Positions 35,319 to 47,624 of a stretch of 64,000 nucleotides of DNA are shown in pieces. Under the pieces are notes generated by a model. It made no database searches and had not been told where the DNA came from. It was given only the letters and a program-made list of their open reading frames with translations. Both the position numbers and the translations under genes were made by a program. Every line of letters starts with the position of its first letter. The stretch's first letter is position 1. The stretch covers positions 124,001-188,000 of the forward strand of contig NZ_PIOD01000005.1 in assembly GCF_003369565.1 (NCBI RefSeq). The letters run 5' to 3'. This DNA is from Oceanobacillus chungangensis (GTDB lineage Bacteria; Bacillota; Bacilli; Bacillales; Amphibacillaceae).

Positions 35319-36458
35319 ATGGATTTCCAGCTCACAGAAGAACAGGAAATGCTAAGAAAAATGGTGCGAGACTTTGCTAAGAAAGAAGTTGAACCTACTG
35401 CAGCTGAACGAGATGAGGAAGAGCGTTTTGACAGAGAGATTTTTGACAAAATGGCAGCGCTTGGTTTAACAGGGATACCATGGCCAGAAGAATATGGCGG
35501 GATAGATGCAGATTATGTCAGCTATTGTATAGCAGTAGAGGAGCTTTCAAAGGTTTGTGCATCTACAGGAGTTACTTTGTCTGCGCATTTATCGCTTGCA
35601 AGCTGGCCGATTTATAAATATGGAACTGAAGAACAAAAAAAGAACTTCTTATCCCGACTTGCTACAGGTGAAGCACTCGGTGCATACGCACTATCTGAAC
35701 CTGGTGCTGGTAGTGATGTTGCTGCAATGAAAACAACAGCAAAAGCTGACGGCGAACATTATATACTAAACGGCAATAAGGTTTGGATTACGAATGGCGG
35801 AGTAGCAGACATATACATTGTATTTGCCAAAACTGATGAAGATGTCAAGCATAGAGGGATTAGCGCATTTATCATTGAGAAAGGAACAGAAGGATTTACT
35901 TTCGGAAAAAAGGAGAAGAAATTAGGTATTCGGTCTTCACCGACAACAGAATTAATTTTCGAAAATTGCCATGTACCAAAAGAAAATATACTTGGCGCGG
36001 AAGGCGAAGGATTTAAAATTGCAATGACAACGCTTGATGGTGGACGGAATGGAATTGCCGCACAGGCTCTTGGAATTGCGCAAGGCGCATTAGACGCCGC
36101 GGTAAAATATGCAAAAGAACGCGAACAATTCGGTAAGCCGATTGCAAATAATCAAGGAATCTCTTTTAAGCTTGCGGATATGGCTACAGAAATTGAAGCC
36201 GCAAGATTATTAACATACAAAGCAGCATGGTTAGAGTCTGCTGGACATCCATATGGGAAGGCATCCGCCATGTCTAAGCTTTTTGCTGGAGATGTAGCGA
36301 TGCGAACGACGGTAGAGGCTGTTCAAATATTTGGGGGCTATGGCTACACAAAGGATTATCCTGTTGAACGCTACATGCGCGATGCAAAAATTACACAAAT
36401 TTACGAAGGTACGAATGAAATACAGCGCCTTGTTATCGGACGGATGTTGACGAAATAG
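35319..36458 (+). CDS. acdA: Acyl-CoA dehydrogenase AcdA
   Basis: The 379-residue acyl-CoA dehydrogenase contains [17 protein letters not shown] (about 127-143), [31 protein letters not shown] with the catalytic Glu near 363, and WITNGG. Its place near rpoE and the sequence fit B. subtilis AcdA (YwjE region), a FadR-controlled short-chain enzyme. It lies 41 bp after its paralogue. The two plausibly handle straight and branched short acyl-CoAs. Confidence 0.9.
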   Translation: MDFQLTEEQEMLRKMVRDFAKKEVEPTAAERDEEERFDREIFDKMAALGLTGIPWPEEYGGIDADYVSYCIAVEELSKVCASTGVTLSAHLSLASWPIYKYGTEEQKKNFLSRLATGEALGAYALSEPGAGSDVAAMKTTAKADGEHYILNGNKVWITNGGVADIYIVFAKTDEDVKHRGISAFIIEKGTEGFTFGKKEKKLGIRSSPTTELIFENCHVPKENILGAEGEGFKIAMTTLDGGRNGIAAQALGIAQGALDAAVKYAKEREQFGKPIANNQGISFKLADMATEIEAARLLTYKAAWLESAGHPYGKASAMSKLFAGDVAMRTTVEAVQIFGGYGYTKDYPVERYMRDAKITQIYEGTNEIQRLVIGRMLTK

Positions 36459-36522
36459 GATGTAGATTGGTGGAGATTAGATAAATTGCGGACTAGTATG
36501 GAGCCAAGGGCTCTCAGGCCGT

Positions 36523-36641
36523 TCGCTCCAGAAATACACTACGCTTTTCGCGGGGAGCTGGTGAGCCTACTCACGCTGTAACGTTTCGTAGTCTCACCTA
36601 GGCTCTTCTTCCCGCAGAAGTCTCCGTGTATTTCTTCCGCT
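36523..36641 (+). repeat. Palindromic intergenic repeat family A, full copy
   Basis: CGCTCCAGAAATACACTACG ... CGTGTATTTCTTCCGCT, with a perfect 10-bp terminal inversion (AGAAATACAC/GTGTATTTCT) and an inner GGTGAG/CTCACC pair. The word GGTTCGCACTTTATATCAAC follows at 36767-36786. It splits acdA from icmF (36459-36811 holds no gene). Confidence 0.85.
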
Positions 36642-36811
36642 AAGGTAGTAAAAAATCACATATAAAAGAGTGGCTTACCACTCATAAACGATCTTAATTG
36701 AAGTAAAGCAATGTAACCTTTCGAGGATTTTAACTTCTCTAAAGATCTGAAATCAAAATTATCACTGGTTCGCACTTTATATCAACATTGAAAATAAGGG
36801 GGGGAGCAAGA

Positions 36812-39800
36812 ATGGAGCAAGTCAAGATTTATCGACCTGCAAATCCTGTTCGGTTCATCACTTCATCGAGTTTATTTGATGGGCATGATGCTTCTATTAA
36901 TATTATGCGGAGGATCTTGCAATCTAGTGGGGCGGAAGTTATTCATTTGGGGCATAATCGTTCAGTAGAGGAAATCGTTCATGCTGCAATCCAGGAGGAT
37001 GTTCAAGGAATTGCTATATCCTCTTATCAAGGCGGCCATGTTGAATACTTCAAATATATGGTTGATTTATTAAAGGAACTTGGGGCAAATCATATTAAAA
37101 TTTACGGGGGTGGAGGGGGTGTCATCATCCCGCGTGAAATTAAGGAACTTCATGCTTACGGTGTTAATTGGATTTTTTCTCCTGAAGATGGGAGGAAGAT
37201 GGGCCTGCAGGGGATGATAAATCGCATGCTCGAGGAAAGTGATTTTTTACCGCCGATTGAAGTAGAAAAGGATCTCGATGCCTTAGGGAAAGGTGAACGA
37301 CGGGCCATCGCAAAATTTATTACATTTGTCGAGAGTGAAGCTGGTGATTCAGATGAGAAGCAACGTGTCTTGAAAATGTTAAAGGAAAAAGGCAATGAAA
37401 ATATCCCTGTTCTTGGAATTACTGGTACAGGTGGTTCGGGAAAAAGCTCGTTAACAGATGAACTGATTCGACGGTTTATGAATGAGATTCCCGATAAAAA
37501 GGTCGCGATTATTTCGATTGATCCAACAAAACGAAAAACAGGAGGCGCCTTGCTTGGTGATCGTATTCGGATGAATGCAATTTTCACTGATCGGGTATAC
37601 ATGCGTTCCCTCGCAACACGTAATTCAAAAACCGAGCTGTCTACAGCTATTCATGATGTAATCGATGTACTTCGTGCAGCTGGCATTGATTTTATCATCA
37701 TTGAAACTAGTGGAATTGGTCAGGGAGATGCAGCAATTACAGAAGTTACGGATCTTTCGATGTACGTCATGACAGCAGAATTCGGTGCACCGACACAATT
37801 AGAGAAGATTGATATGATTGATTATGCTGACTTCATCGTCATTAATAAGTATGAGCAAAATGGTTCTGAAGATGCACTTAACCAAGTGAGAAAACAATAT
37901 GAACGGAGTCACATGCTGTTTCAGCAGGACAAAGTAAAATTTCCTGTGTATGGTACAATTGCAAGCCAGTTTAACGATTCAGGAACGAACGCACTGTTTG
38001 CCTCCCTGATTGATACATTGAATGAAAAATATCAGTGGAATGCAACGGTAGATTTTGATCGGCATACTATTGCAGAAAAGCAAAACATGATTATCACAAA
38101 TGATCGTCGGCACTATCTTAGGGAAATTGCCAACCACATTCGGGTGTACCATGATAATGTAAGAAAGCAAAGTGAGATTGCCAGTAAGCTTTACCAGCTT
38201 GAAGGAACCATGAAAGTTATTGGGGAGGAATACGGGGAAGAAGAATTCAAACAAACGTTTGATCTAGATATTCAAAAAGTCAAACAAACGTTTGAACGAT
38301 TTCATAAAACCCTTGACCCAGAAGTGAAAACGCTGCTTGGCACTTGGGGTGACCTTCAAGAAAGTTATAATCAAGAAACAATGACCTTCACTGTTCGTAA
38401 TAAAGAAATTTCAATGGATATTGTCACAGAATCATTATCAGGATTGAAAATCCCCAAGGTAGCCTTTCCGAAGTTTAATGAATGGGGAGAAAGGTTAACA
38501 TGGCTAATGAAAGAAAATGTTCCAGGTGCTTTTCCATTTACAGCTGGTGTATTTCCATTCAAACGGCAAGGGGAAGATCCGACACGACAGTTTGCTGGTG
38601 AAGGAATACCAGAAAGAACGAATCGGCGTTTTCATTATTTATCGAAAAATGATGAAGCAAAACGGCTGTCAACTGCATTTGATTCGGTGACATTATACGG
38701 AGAAGATCCTGCACATCGTCCAGACATTTTTGGGAAGATCGGCGAGAGTGGAGTGAATATGGCAACCTTGGATGATATGAAAAAGCTCTATGCTGGTTTT
38801 GACCTGACCGATCCATTAACTTCAGTTTCGATGACGATTAATGGTCCTGCACCAATCATTTTAGCGATGTATTTCAATACAGCAATTGATCAACAAGTTT
38901 TGATTTTTAAAGCGGAAAAAGGACGTGAGCCTAACAAGGATGAATATGAGACAATAAAGAAGGACACTATTCGAGTCGTTCGGGGCACAGTCCAGGCAGA
39001 TATTTTAAAAGAAGATCAAGGCCAGAATACATGTATTTTCTCAACAGAATTTGCCCTGCGGATGATGGGAGACATTCAACAGTATTTTATTGATCATCAA
39101 GTCCGAAATTATTATTCAGTATCTATTTCTGGATATCACATTGCTGAAGCTGGTGCAAACCCAATCACACAGCTTGCATTTACCCTGGCGAATGGCTTTA
39201 CGTACGTTGAATATTATTTAAGCAGAGGAATGGATATTAATAAATTTGCACATAACCTCTCGTTCTTTTTCTCTAATGGATTGGATCCAGAATATACGGT
39301 GATTGGAAGAGTGGCACGCAGAATTTGGGCAATTACGATGCGTGACAAATACGGTGCAAATGAACGTAGTCAAAAATTAAAATATCATGTGCAAACATCT
39401 GGAAGATCCTTGCATGCACAGGAAATTAATTTCAATGATATTCGGACGACACTCCAAGCATTACTTGCAATTCAGGATAATACAAATTCCCTGCATACGA
39501 ATGCTTATGATGAAGCAATTACAACCCCGACTGAGGAATCAGTTAGACGGGCAATGGCGATTCAAATGATTATTAACAAAGAATATGGGCTCGGAAAAAA
39601 TGAAAATGCATTACAAGGTTCCTTCATTATTGATGAACTAACAGACCTCGTTGAGGAAGCGGTGCTCCAGGAATTTGAGAAAATGAATGATCGTGGTGGT
39701 GTACTGGGTGCGATGGAACGTCAGTATCAACGTGGGAAAATTCAAGAAGAATCCTTTTATTATGAGAGGAAAAAGCATTCCGGTGAATTACCAATTATCG

Positions 39801-40087
39801 GTGTAAACACATACCTAAATCCAAATCCACCTTCAGCAGAGGAAATAGATTCGATGGAGCTTGCACGTTCATCGAAAGAGGAAAAGGAACACCAAATAAC
39901 GGAGTTAAATAAATTTAAGCAAAAAAATAAAGAATACGTTGACGAAGCGCTGAACCAATTAAAAGCAGTTGCAGCTGATGGGGGAAATATTTTCAAAGCA
40001 TTAATGGAGACAGTCAAAGTAGCAAGTCTCGGCCAAATTACTAACGCACTATATGAAGTAGGAGGACAGTATAGAAGGAATATGTAA
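36812..40087 (+). CDS. icmF: Fused isobutyryl-CoA mutase IcmF
   Basis: The 1091-residue fusion has three parts: an N-terminal B12-binding domain ([11 protein letters not shown], cobalt-ligand His25, residues about 12-150), a MeaI-type G-protein chaperone with Walker [13 protein letters not shown] (about 207-218), and the acyl-CoA mutase barrel from about 560 ([20 protein letters not shown]) to the end. It interconverts isobutyryl- and n-butyryl-CoA, and often isovaleryl- and pivalyl-CoA, with adenosylcobalamin. ATG 36812 follows GGGGGGAG by 5 bp; a TTG at 36788 overlaps that site. It is in the same direction as the beta-oxidation genes. Confidence 0.95.
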   Translation: MEQVKIYRPANPVRFITSSSLFDGHDASINIMRRILQSSGAEVIHLGHNRSVEEIVHAAIQEDVQGIAISSYQGGHVEYFKYMVDLLKELGANHIKIYGGGGGVIIPREIKELHAYGVNWIFSPEDGRKMGLQGMINRMLEESDFLPPIEVEKDLDALGKGERRAIAKFITFVESEAGDSDEKQRVLKMLKEKGNENIPVLGITGTGGSGKSSLTDELIRRFMNEIPDKKVAIISIDPTKRKTGGALLGDRIRMNAIFTDRVYMRSLATRNSKTELSTAIHDVIDVLRAAGIDFIIIETSGIGQGDAAITEVTDLSMYVMTAEFGAPTQLEKIDMIDYADFIVINKYEQNGSEDALNQVRKQYERSHMLFQQDKVKFPVYGTIASQFNDSGTNALFASLIDTLNEKYQWNATVDFDRHTIAEKQNMIITNDRRHYLREIANHIRVYHDNVRKQSEIASKLYQLEGTMKVIGEEYGEEEFKQTFDLDIQKVKQTFERFHKTLDPEVKTLLGTWGDLQESYNQETMTFTVRNKEISMDIVTESLSGLKIPKVAFPKFNEWGERLTWLMKENVPGAFPFTAGVFPFKRQGEDPTRQFAGEGIPERTNRRFHYLSKNDEAKRLSTAFDSVTLYGEDPAHRPDIFGKIGESGVNMATLDDMKKLYAGFDLTDPLTSVSMTINGPAPIILAMYFNTAIDQQVLIFKAEKGREPNKDEYETIKKDTIRVVRGTVQADILKEDQGQNTCIFSTEFALRMMGDIQQYFIDHQVRNYYSVSISGYHIAEAGANPITQLAFTLANGFTYVEYYLSRGMDINKFAHNLSFFFSNGLDPEYTVIGRVARRIWAITMRDKYGANERSQKLKYHVQTSGRSLHAQEINFNDIRTTLQALLAIQDNTNSLHTNAYDEAITTPTEESVRRAMAIQMIINKEYGLGKNENALQGSFIIDELTDLVEEAVLQEFEKMNDRGGVLGAMERQYQRGKIQEESFYYERKKHSGELPIIGVNTYLNPNPPSAEEIDSMELARSSKEEKEHQITELNKFKQKNKEYVDEALNQLKAVAADGGNIFKALMETVKVASLGQITNALYEVGGQYRRNM

Positions 40088-40365
40088 TAAGAAAGGTGAA
40101 GGCGACTGTCCTAAAGCGGACGCATAAGCAAGGGACCGAAAAGCACGCGGTCTTGTAGTGTCAATTGCTTATGTCGGTAGCTTTTAGGAGCCTGAACTGG
40201 CCAAAGAAAAGTATAGCGGGCTTGACCAGCGACGGAGGACAGAGACAAGGGGCCGTAGAGTGGTGGTTTACCCACTCGGAGTGTCCATTGACTATGACCA
40301 TAGTCGCTAGCCCCACGCGATACTAGCAAAAGAAAGGTGAAGGCGACTGCCACTTCTAATTGTGT
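40088..40365 (+). repeat. Large structured intergenic repeat (family C)
   Basis: The word AAGAAAGGTGAAGGCGACTG occurs at both ends (40090 and 40333). The first half folds as nested helices: CCTAAAGC/GCTTTTAGG, CATAAGCAA/TTGCTTATG (9 bp perfect) and GGACCG/CGGTCT. The second half has GAGTGG/CCACTC and GACTATG/CATAGTC hairpins. No open reading frame of note. Similar, shorter pieces lie at 26.7, 49.3 and 62.9 kb. Confidence 0.6.
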
Positions 40366-40373
40366 TTATCTTC

Positions 40374-40412
40374 AAAAGTTGAGAAGCAATGCAAGCTTCC
40401 AACTTTTTTGTT
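40374..40412 (+). terminator. Terminator of the icmF cluster
   Basis: AAAAGTTG/CAACTTTT with an internal AAGC/GCTT pair is followed by TT and lies 290 bp after icmF. Confidence 0.75.
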
Positions 40413-40568
40413 CTCGAATTATAGCATAATCATAATAAATATGATTATAATGTATGTATGTTTATTTTATATGAAAAATGTTATAGTATAGTATGGATAA
40501 AATTGAATTCATTGTTAAATAACTATGTGATAAAGCTAGCAATATATAAGTAAAGGGAGTGCATGACC

Positions 40569-41063
40569 GTGAGCTTAAAAGATCTTAGCCACGAGGAAAT
40601 AAAAGGAATGTCATTAATAGAATTAACCGGGATGATTTTAAAAGAAGAAAAAAAAGCCCTCCATTTTAATGAAATTTTCGATAGAATTTCCGAGTTTAGA
40701 GAATTCACGAATAAAGAGAAGGAAAAGAAAATTGCTCAATTCTACACAGATATGAATATTGATGGTCGTTTTACGACAACGGGTTCAAATATGTGGGGAT
40801 TAAGAAGCTGGTATCCTGTAGAACAACAAGATGAAGAAGTACATGCTCCAGTGAAAAAGAAGAAGACAGTTGCGAAGAAAAAGAAAACACCAATTGAGAA
40901 AGATGCTGCATTCGATGACGAGCTTGGAGAATTGGATGATGAGGACGATTTAGATTTAGACGAAGTTATAGATGATGAGGATTTAGATGTTGAAGATGAA
41001 GATCTAGATAATTTCATTGAAGATTTCGATGATGAAGAGATGGAAGTAGACGAAGAAGATTAA
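40569..41063 (+). CDS. rpoE: RNA polymerase delta subunit
   Basis: The delta subunit increases RNA polymerase recycling and promoter selectivity in Firmicutes. The N-terminal globular HARE-HTH domain (residues 1-90) shows IAQFYTDMNIDGRF and WGLRSWYP. It is followed by a Lys-rich stretch (about 100-114) and an unstructured, almost wholly Asp/Glu tail to residue 164. GTG 40569 is preferred: GGGAG lies 9 bp upstream, whereas ATG 40563 is only 3 bp from it. It precedes pyrG, as in all Bacillus. Confidence 0.94.
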   Translation: MSLKDLSHEEIKGMSLIELTGMILKEEKKALHFNEIFDRISEFREFTNKEKEKKIAQFYTDMNIDGRFTTTGSNMWGLRSWYPVEQQDEEVHAPVKKKKTVAKKKKTPIEKDAAFDDELGELDDEDDLDLDEVIDDEDLDVEDEDLDNFIEDFDDEEMEVDEED

Positions 41064-41078
41064 TTTTTCCATGGCTGC

Positions 41079-41176
41079 TTGACTTTTTATAGCTCAATGA
41101 GTAAAATTTTACTTGGGCTCTATAATTTAAATTTTAATGCGTTTCCCCGAAGGACGGGGGGGCGCTTTTGTTTTTT
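41079..41176 (+). promoter_or_regulatory. pyrG promoter and CTP-dependent attenuator
   Basis: -35 TTGACT (41079-41084), exact 17-bp spacer, -10 TAAAAT (41102-41107), then GGGCTC at 41115, 7 bp downstream, as transcription start. The leader ends in an 11-bp terminator (41139-41149 with 41155-41165, T-run 41166-41176) whose 5' arm contains TTTCCCC. This is the layout of the B. subtilis pyrG leader, where low CTP causes repeated G addition at the 5' end and the poly-G tail pairs with the C/U-rich arm to prevent termination. Confidence 0.85.
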
Positions 41177-41304
41177 AATTTAAGGGAATACGTATCGTGT
41201 TAGTATAGCTTCCTAGTGATTTTAGGGACTTATAATTGTATCTTTTTAGGTAATTAATGAAGTACCAGCTTCTTAAACTAAAAGGCAGCTATGGTTGTTA
41301 CTAA

Positions 41305-42987
<1,683 letters not shown>

Positions 42988-42992
42988 AGCTA

Positions 42993-43035
42993 AACCTCGA
43001 GTAAGGGATATTACCCCTTACTTGAGGTTTTTTTA
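42993..43035 (+). terminator. Terminator of pyrG
   Basis: AACCTCgAGTAAGGG/CCCTTACTtGAGGTT stem, then TTTTTT, starting 6 bp after the stop. Confidence 0.92.
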
Positions 43036-43272
43036 TTGATAACAATACTATAATAGAATTGGACTGCGACTCCACGTCCCAACAAATAAATCTGTTGCTA
43101 TTTACAAGTAATGGAGCATAAATGAGTAGTTGATAATAAGAGAACTAATTACATTTGTAATTTTAGATCTGGTTAGCAGTTGCTATTTATATACGAGTCG
43201 CCAGAATCTACTAGAACAACTTCGATAGTTAGCGGGCTTGCCAATCTTTTGTCGTTAAATTCTGTACTATCC

Positions 43273-43392
43273 CCAGCGGAAGAAATACACGAAGACTCCT
43301 GCGGGAGGAATGGTCTAGGTGAGACTCAGAAGTGCGTCAGCACAAAGAGGCTCACCAGCCGCCCGCGGAAAGCGAAGTGTATTTCTGGAGCG
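43273..43392 (-). repeat. Palindromic intergenic repeat family A, full copy
   Basis: CCAGCGGAAGAAATACACGA...GAAGTGTATTTCTGGAGC with perfect terminal AGAAATACAC/GTGTATTTCT and inner GGTGAG/CTCACC. Orientation is opposite to the 36.5 and 54.3 kb copies. It lies in the gene-free spacer 43036-43649. Confidence 0.85.
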
Positions 43393-43580
43393 ACATCCAA
43401 GGAAGCAAATATCATCCAAAGTTAGTCCGCAGTTTATATAAATTTAACCTTAAATTATAGTTTACGGAAGCCTATAGTCGCAAGTAGCTATACGATAGGA
43501 AGTTGTTTACGTAGCAGCAACTAATAGTGCACTTTTCTGTAATTGTAAAAAAATGGCAATACAATTATTACCATTTTTGC

Positions 43581-43606
43581 AGGAATAATAGGGTAAAATA
43601 TCGAAC
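43581..43606 (+). promoter_or_regulatory. Possible sigma-H promoter of spo0F
   Basis: AGGAATA (43581-43587), 12 bp, then ATCGAAC (43600-43606), fits the sigma-H pattern RnAGGAWWW-N11-12-RnnGAAT except for the last base. The B. subtilis spo0F promoter used during starvation is sigma-H dependent. ATATCGAA overlapping the -10 resembles a Spo0A box but is not a full match. Confidence 0.4.
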
Positions 43607-43649
43607 CATAGTGTAAGAGGATGAATCTATGCTGTAGGGGGCGATTAGA

Positions 43650-44021
43650 ATTCATATCAAAAAGATTTTAATAGTAGACGATCAACCAGGTATCAGATTA
43701 TTGTTGACAGACATCCTAAGCAGCGAAGGATATCAAATAATGACTGCGGCAACAGGAAAAGAGGCGCTAGATAAAATTTACTCGAACACATTTGACCTCA
43801 TCATTTTAGATTATAATATACCTATTATTGATGGAGAAAAGCTATTAGAGACACTAGAAAAAGAGAATAAAGAAGTCGCAACTATTGTTATAAGTGGTCT
43901 AGTTGAGAAAATTATGGATAAAGTAGAGCAAAGTAAACTAGTAAGGAAGGTAATTGCAAAACCTTTTAATATCAGTGATTTTCGTTTGCAAGTCCATTCA
44001 GTTTTAACAGAAACTGATTAA
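43650..44021 (+). CDS. spo0F: Sporulation phosphorelay response regulator Spo0F
   Basis: This single receiver domain passes phosphate from sensor kinases (KinA and others) to Spo0B. The usual start codons ATG, GTG and TTG are missing upstream of the acidic pocket; the first, TTG 43701, would delete it. With ATT at 43650 as start (AGGGGG 8 bp upstream) the product has 123 residues. The key residues then land at Asp10, Asp11, Asp54 (phosphorylation site), Ser82 and Lys104, exactly the B. subtilis numbering, where the protein has 124 residues. An in-frame TAG lies at 43635. A non-AUG start is therefore likely; an upstream sequencing error is the alternative. Confidence 0.88.
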   Translation: MHIKKILIVDDQPGIRLLLTDILSSEGYQIMTAATGKEALDKIYSNTFDLIILDYNIPIIDGEKLLETLEKENKEVATIVISGLVEKIMDKVEQSKLVRKVIAKPFNISDFRLQVHSVLTETD

Positions 44022-44058
44022 AATTGTTTTTCAGAATCTTTAAGTTATAGCTAAATTG

Positions 44059-44087
44059 TTGCACCTGTCTCTAGTACTTGGTATTCT
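44059..44087 (+). promoter_or_regulatory. Probable sigma-A promoter of fbaA
   Basis: TTGCAC (44059-44064), exact 17-bp spacer, TATTCT (44082-44087), 57 bp before the fbaA start. Confidence 0.5.
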
Positions 44088-44143
44088 TAGAGTGTATAAA
44101 AATTTAGGTAGATGAAGCGTACTTATCTAAAGGAGGAAATGTA

Positions 44144-44998
44144 ATGCCATTAGTATCAATGAAAGAAATGCTAGAAAAAGGGAAAGAAAATGGCTATGCA
44201 GTAGGACAGTTCAATATCAATAACTTGGAGTATATCCAAGCTATTTTGCAAGCAGCCGAAGAAGAGAAGTCACCAGTAATTCTTGGTGTTTCTGAAGGTG
44301 CTGGAAAATATATGGGCGGTTTCAATGTAGTAGTAGCAATGGTAAAATCTTTAATGGAATCATATGGTACAACTGTTCCAGTTGCAATTCATTTAGATCA
44401 TGGAACAAGCTTTGAAAAAGTTGCACAAGCAATTCATGCTGGATTCACATCTGTAATGATTGATGCATCACATTCACCAATCGAAGAAAACATTGCAATA
44501 ACTAAACAAGTTGTTGAGTTAGCTCATATCCATGGTGTTTCTGTTGAGGCAGAAGTAGGTACTGTTGGTGGAGAAGAAGACGGCATAATCGGCGGAATTC
44601 AATATGCAGATCCAGCGGAATGTGAACGTCTAGTATCAGAAGCAGGCGTTGATTGCTTAGCTCCGGCACTAGGTTCTGTACATGGACCATACCAAGGTGA
44701 ACCAAATCTAGGATTTAAAGAAATGGAAGAAATTTTAAATCTTGTTAACGTTCCATTGGTACTACACGGCGGAACTGGAATCCCTACAAAAGATATCCAA
44801 AAAGCAGTTTCTTTAGGTACTGCAAAAATTAACGTAAACACTGAAAACCAAATTGCACAAACAAATGCTGTTCGTGAAACACTTGCAGCTAAACCTGACA
44901 TTTACGATCCACGTAAATACTTAGGACCAGGCACAGAAGCAATTAAAGAAACAGTTAAAGGTAAGATGCGCGAATTCGGTTCATCACAACAAGCTTAA
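44144..44998 (+). CDS. fbaA: Class II fructose-bisphosphate aldolase
   Basis: The 284-residue zinc-dependent aldolase of glycolysis and gluconeogenesis starts [24 protein letters not shown]. It shows HLDHGTSFE with the catalytic Asp and a zinc-binding His (about 82-90), [14 protein letters not shown], and the zinc ligands in [10 protein letters not shown] and [10 protein letters not shown]. Matches B. subtilis FbaA in length and position after spo0F. AAGGAGG lies before ATG. Confidence 0.97.
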   Translation: MPLVSMKEMLEKGKENGYAVGQFNINNLEYIQAILQAAEEEKSPVILGVSEGAGKYMGGFNVVVAMVKSLMESYGTTVPVAIHLDHGTSFEKVAQAIHAGFTSVMIDASHSPIEENIAITKQVVELAHIHGVSVEAEVGTVGGEEDGIIGGIQYADPAECERLVSEAGVDCLAPALGSVHGPYQGEPNLGFKEMEEILNLVNVPLVLHGGTGIPTKDIQKAVSLGTAKINVNTENQIAQTNAVRETLAAKPDIYDPRKYLGPGTEAIKETVKGKMREFGSSQQA

Positions 44999-45028
44999 TA
45001 AAGGATATTCACAGTTTTATTAAATTTA

Positions 45029-45070
45029 ACATCAGCAACGGAGTGAGATTTCACTCCAGCTGGTGTCTTG
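45029..45070 (+). terminator. Probable terminator between fbaA and tal
   Basis: Outer ACATCAGC/GCTGGTGT and inner GGAGTGA/TCACTCC helices form a long hairpin followed by CTTGTT; the T-run is weak, so partial read-through into tal is possible. Confidence 0.55.
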
Positions 45071-45149
45071 TTACATATATATTTCAAAATATTCCGTGAA
45101 GATTATTATCATTTTGTTTTTCATATTAAATTATAATGGGGGAATACAA

Positions 45150-45794
45150 ATGAAATTCTTTATTGACACAGCAAATATTGATGAAATCCGTTCAGCAAAT
45201 GCATTAGGAGTACTTGCAGGTGTAACTACGAATCCAAGTCTTGTTGCAAAAGAGGCAGGCGTATCATTCCATGATCGTCTAAGTGAAATTACAGAAGAAG
45301 TATCTGGATCTGTCAGTGCAGAAGTTATTTCTGAAGACGCAGAAGGTATGATTAGCGAGGGGAAAGAATTAGCGGCAATTGCACCTAATATTACAGTAAA
45401 AGTTCCCATGACTTTAGAAGGACTTAAAGCGGTAAAAGCTTTCCACGATCTTAATATTAAAACAAACGTAACATTAATCTTCAATGCTAACCAAGCACTT
45501 CTAGCTGCACGTGCAGGGGCCAGCTATGTATCTCCATTTCTAGGTCGTCTAGATGATATTGGACATAATGGAATGGACTTAATTGCTACGATTGCGGAAA
45601 TTTTTGATCGTCATGATATTAAGACAGAGATCATCGCTGCTTCGATTCGTCATCCATTACATGTTATCGATGCTGCATTAAATGGCGCACATATTGCAAC
45701 AATTCCTTACAATGTATTAAGTCAACTTATTAAACATCCATTAACAGACCAAGGAATTGAGAAATTTTTAGCAGACTGGAATAAACAAAATTAA
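45150..45794 (+). CDS. tal: Transaldolase (fructose-6-phosphate aldolase-like subfamily)
   Basis: The 214-residue TIM-barrel of the short TalB3/FsaA-type group corresponds to B. subtilis YwjH. It begins [31 protein letters not shown], with the Schiff-base lysine in NITVKVPMT (about Lys83). It exchanges dihydroxyacetone units in the pentose phosphate pathway. ATG 45150 follows GGGGGAA; an upstream extension from 45063 encodes only a hydrophobic stretch across the terminator and is not real. Confidence 0.95.
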   Translation: MKFFIDTANIDEIRSANALGVLAGVTTNPSLVAKEAGVSFHDRLSEITEEVSGSVSAEVISEDAEGMISEGKELAAIAPNITVKVPMTLEGLKAVKAFHDLNIKTNVTLIFNANQALLAARAGASYVSPFLGRLDDIGHNGMDLIATIAEIFDRHDIKTEIIAASIRHPLHVIDAALNGAHIATIPYNVLSQLIKHPLTDQGIEKFLADWNKQN

Positions 45795-46186
45795 GGTATG
45801 AATATCTCTAATTTGTAAAAACTAGAACTAAGCGGAGATTCCCAATTTAGCAACTTATTACTTTGCTGAATAGGGAGATTACTTATCACGAAGATAAGAC
45901 AAATTTTGGAATTTCATAATGCAAAAAAGTGCTAAGGATGTTAGATGGATCATACATCATAAGAATTACATAAACGAGAAAATCGGGCAGGGTATTTTCT
46001 GTGCTTTCAACTCGTTGTTTATATCTCCAACTAATCATCCTAATTTTCTCCTCAACTATTTACAGACGTTCGTGCGATTTCATCAATCATACAGATGAAA
46101 TCAATTTCATTTTATACAAGTAGTATTTGTATAACGATTGGCTAAGTCTATATTTTCCAAAATAAGCAAAAAAAAGAAATGACGTG
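45795..46186. other. Gene-free spacer between tal and murA2
   Basis: I see no gene. A small TTTCATC/GATGAAA hairpin lies near 46078-46101. No clear promoter was identified. Confidence 0.4.
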
Positions 46187-46207
46187 TGTTCAAATCTGAT
46201 TTGAACA
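46187..46207. promoter_or_regulatory. Perfect 21-bp palindrome upstream of murA2
   Basis: TGTTCAAATC-T-GATTTGAACA has 10-bp perfect arms around one base, 25 bp before the murA2 start. The one-base centre suits a dimeric DNA-binding protein more than an RNA hairpin. I do not recognise the operator. Confidence 0.5.
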
Positions 46208-46231
46208 ACCTCTAAAAGCGGGGTTATTTAT

Positions 46232-47518
46232 ATGCAAAAGATGTTAATTGAAGGTGGCCATTCATTAAATGGTATGGTCCGGATAAGTGGAGCCAAGAAT
46301 AGTGCAGTTGCTTTGTTGCCTGCATCCATATTAGCGGATTCACCAGTTACCCTGGAGGGACTTCCAGAAATTTCCGATGTTCACACATTAGGAGATTTGC
46401 TTGAGGAAATTGGTGGTCAAGTATCTTGGAATGGACAAGCAATGACGATTAATCCAGAGAATATGGTTGCAATGCCATTGCCCAATGGAAAAGTAAAGAA
46501 GCTCCGTGCCTCTTACTATTTCATGGGAGCAATGCTTGGAAAATTTAACAAGGCAGTAATTGGCCTTCCTGGAGGTTGTTATTTAGGACCACGTCCGATT
46601 GATCAACATATTAAAGGTTTCGAAGCTCTTGGTGCTGAAGTTACGAATGAACAAGGTGCAATTTATTTGCGAGCGAAGGAACTAAGAGGTGCAAGAATTT
46701 ATTTAGATGTTGTTAGCGTTGGAGCAACAATTAATATAATGCTTGCAGCAGTTAAAGCTAAGGGAAAAACAATTATTGAAAATGCTGCAAAGGAACCAGA
46801 GATTATTGATGTCGCTACATTGTTAACGAATATGGGTGCGAAAATTAAAGGTGTAGGTACAGATGTTATACGAATCGAGGGTGTACCAACACTGCATGGT
46901 TGTAAGCATACGATTATTCCAGATCGAATTGAAGCTGGAACATTTGCTATTGCAGCAGCGGCTCAAGGTAAAGAAGTAATTATCGATAATGTAATTACAA
47001 GGCATATCGAACCCTTACTTGCAAAGCTTAGAGAAATGGGTGTTTCGATTGAAGAAAGCGATGAACAATTGCTAATCAGACCACAAAGAATATTGAAAAG
47101 CGTGGATATCAAAACTTTGGTTTATCCGGGGTTTCCTACAGATCTTCAGCAACCTTTTACTTCGTTGCTGACGAGATCAACTGGTACTGGAGTCGTGACA
47201 GACACTATTTACTCTGCCCGATTAAAGCATATAGATGAATTAAGAAGAATGAATGCAATGATAAAAGTTGAGGGTGGATCGGTAATTGTCGCAGGTCCTG
47301 TTCAATTGGAAGGTGCAAAAGTAAAGGCAAGTGATTTACGTGCAGGGGCATCATTAATCGTAGCAGGACTTATGGCGAATGGTATCACAGAGATAACAGG
47401 CTTAGAACATATTGATAGAGGCTATGAGAATATTACAGAGAAACTTACTGGTCTCGGTGCAAGAGTATGGAGAGAAGAGATGACGGAAAAGGAAGTTATT
47501 CAATTCCAGAACTCATGA
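46232..47518 (+). CDS. murAB: UDP-N-acetylglucosamine 1-carboxyvinyltransferase (second MurA)
   Basis: The 428-residue enoylpyruvate transferase catalyses the first committed step of peptidoglycan synthesis. The fosfomycin-sensitive active-site cysteine lies in [14 protein letters not shown] (about Cys117), preceded by [14 protein letters not shown] at the N-terminus. Its location between tal and glpX identifies it as the MurAB/MurZ paralogue of B. subtilis rather than MurAA. RBS AAGCGGGG precedes ATG. A palindromic operator-like site lies just upstream. Confidence 0.95.
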   Translation: MQKMLIEGGHSLNGMVRISGAKNSAVALLPASILADSPVTLEGLPEISDVHTLGDLLEEIGGQVSWNGQAMTINPENMVAMPLPNGKVKKLRASYYFMGAMLGKFNKAVIGLPGGCYLGPRPIDQHIKGFEALGAEVTNEQGAIYLRAKELRGARIYLDVVSVGATINIMLAAVKAKGKTIIENAAKEPEIIDVATLLTNMGAKIKGVGTDVIRIEGVPTLHGCKHTIIPDRIEAGTFAIAAAAQGKEVIIDNVITRHIEPLLAKLREMGVSIEESDEQLLIRPQRILKSVDIKTLVYPGFPTDLQQPFTSLLTRSTGTGVVTDTIYSARLKHIDELRRMNAMIKVEGGSVIVAGPVQLEGAKVKASDLRAGASLIVAGLMANGITEITGLEHIDRGYENITEKLTGLGARVWREEMTEKEVIQFQNS

Positions 47519-47624
47519 TGTGAAGCTTCATTATTATCCTTGGGGAATATCCCTTTGTAAACCTTATTTAATAAAGTAATTCTTTTGGGATGAGAATATT
47601 TTATTAAAAAGGGAGAGGTATACT

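Noticed and set aside
37156-37602. A 148-codon minus-strand frame inside icmF
   Set aside because: Shadow frame of icmF without a ribosome-binding site or recognisable protein features.
41091-41119. Hairpin AGCTCAA...TTGGGCT as rpoE terminator
   Set aside because: It overlaps the pyrG -10 and start site and has no T-run; its symmetry is explained by the promoter sequence.
43701-44021. spo0F starting at TTG 43701
   Set aside because: This would remove the Asp10/Asp11 pocket essential for phosphorylation and leaves no ribosome-binding site at the right distance.
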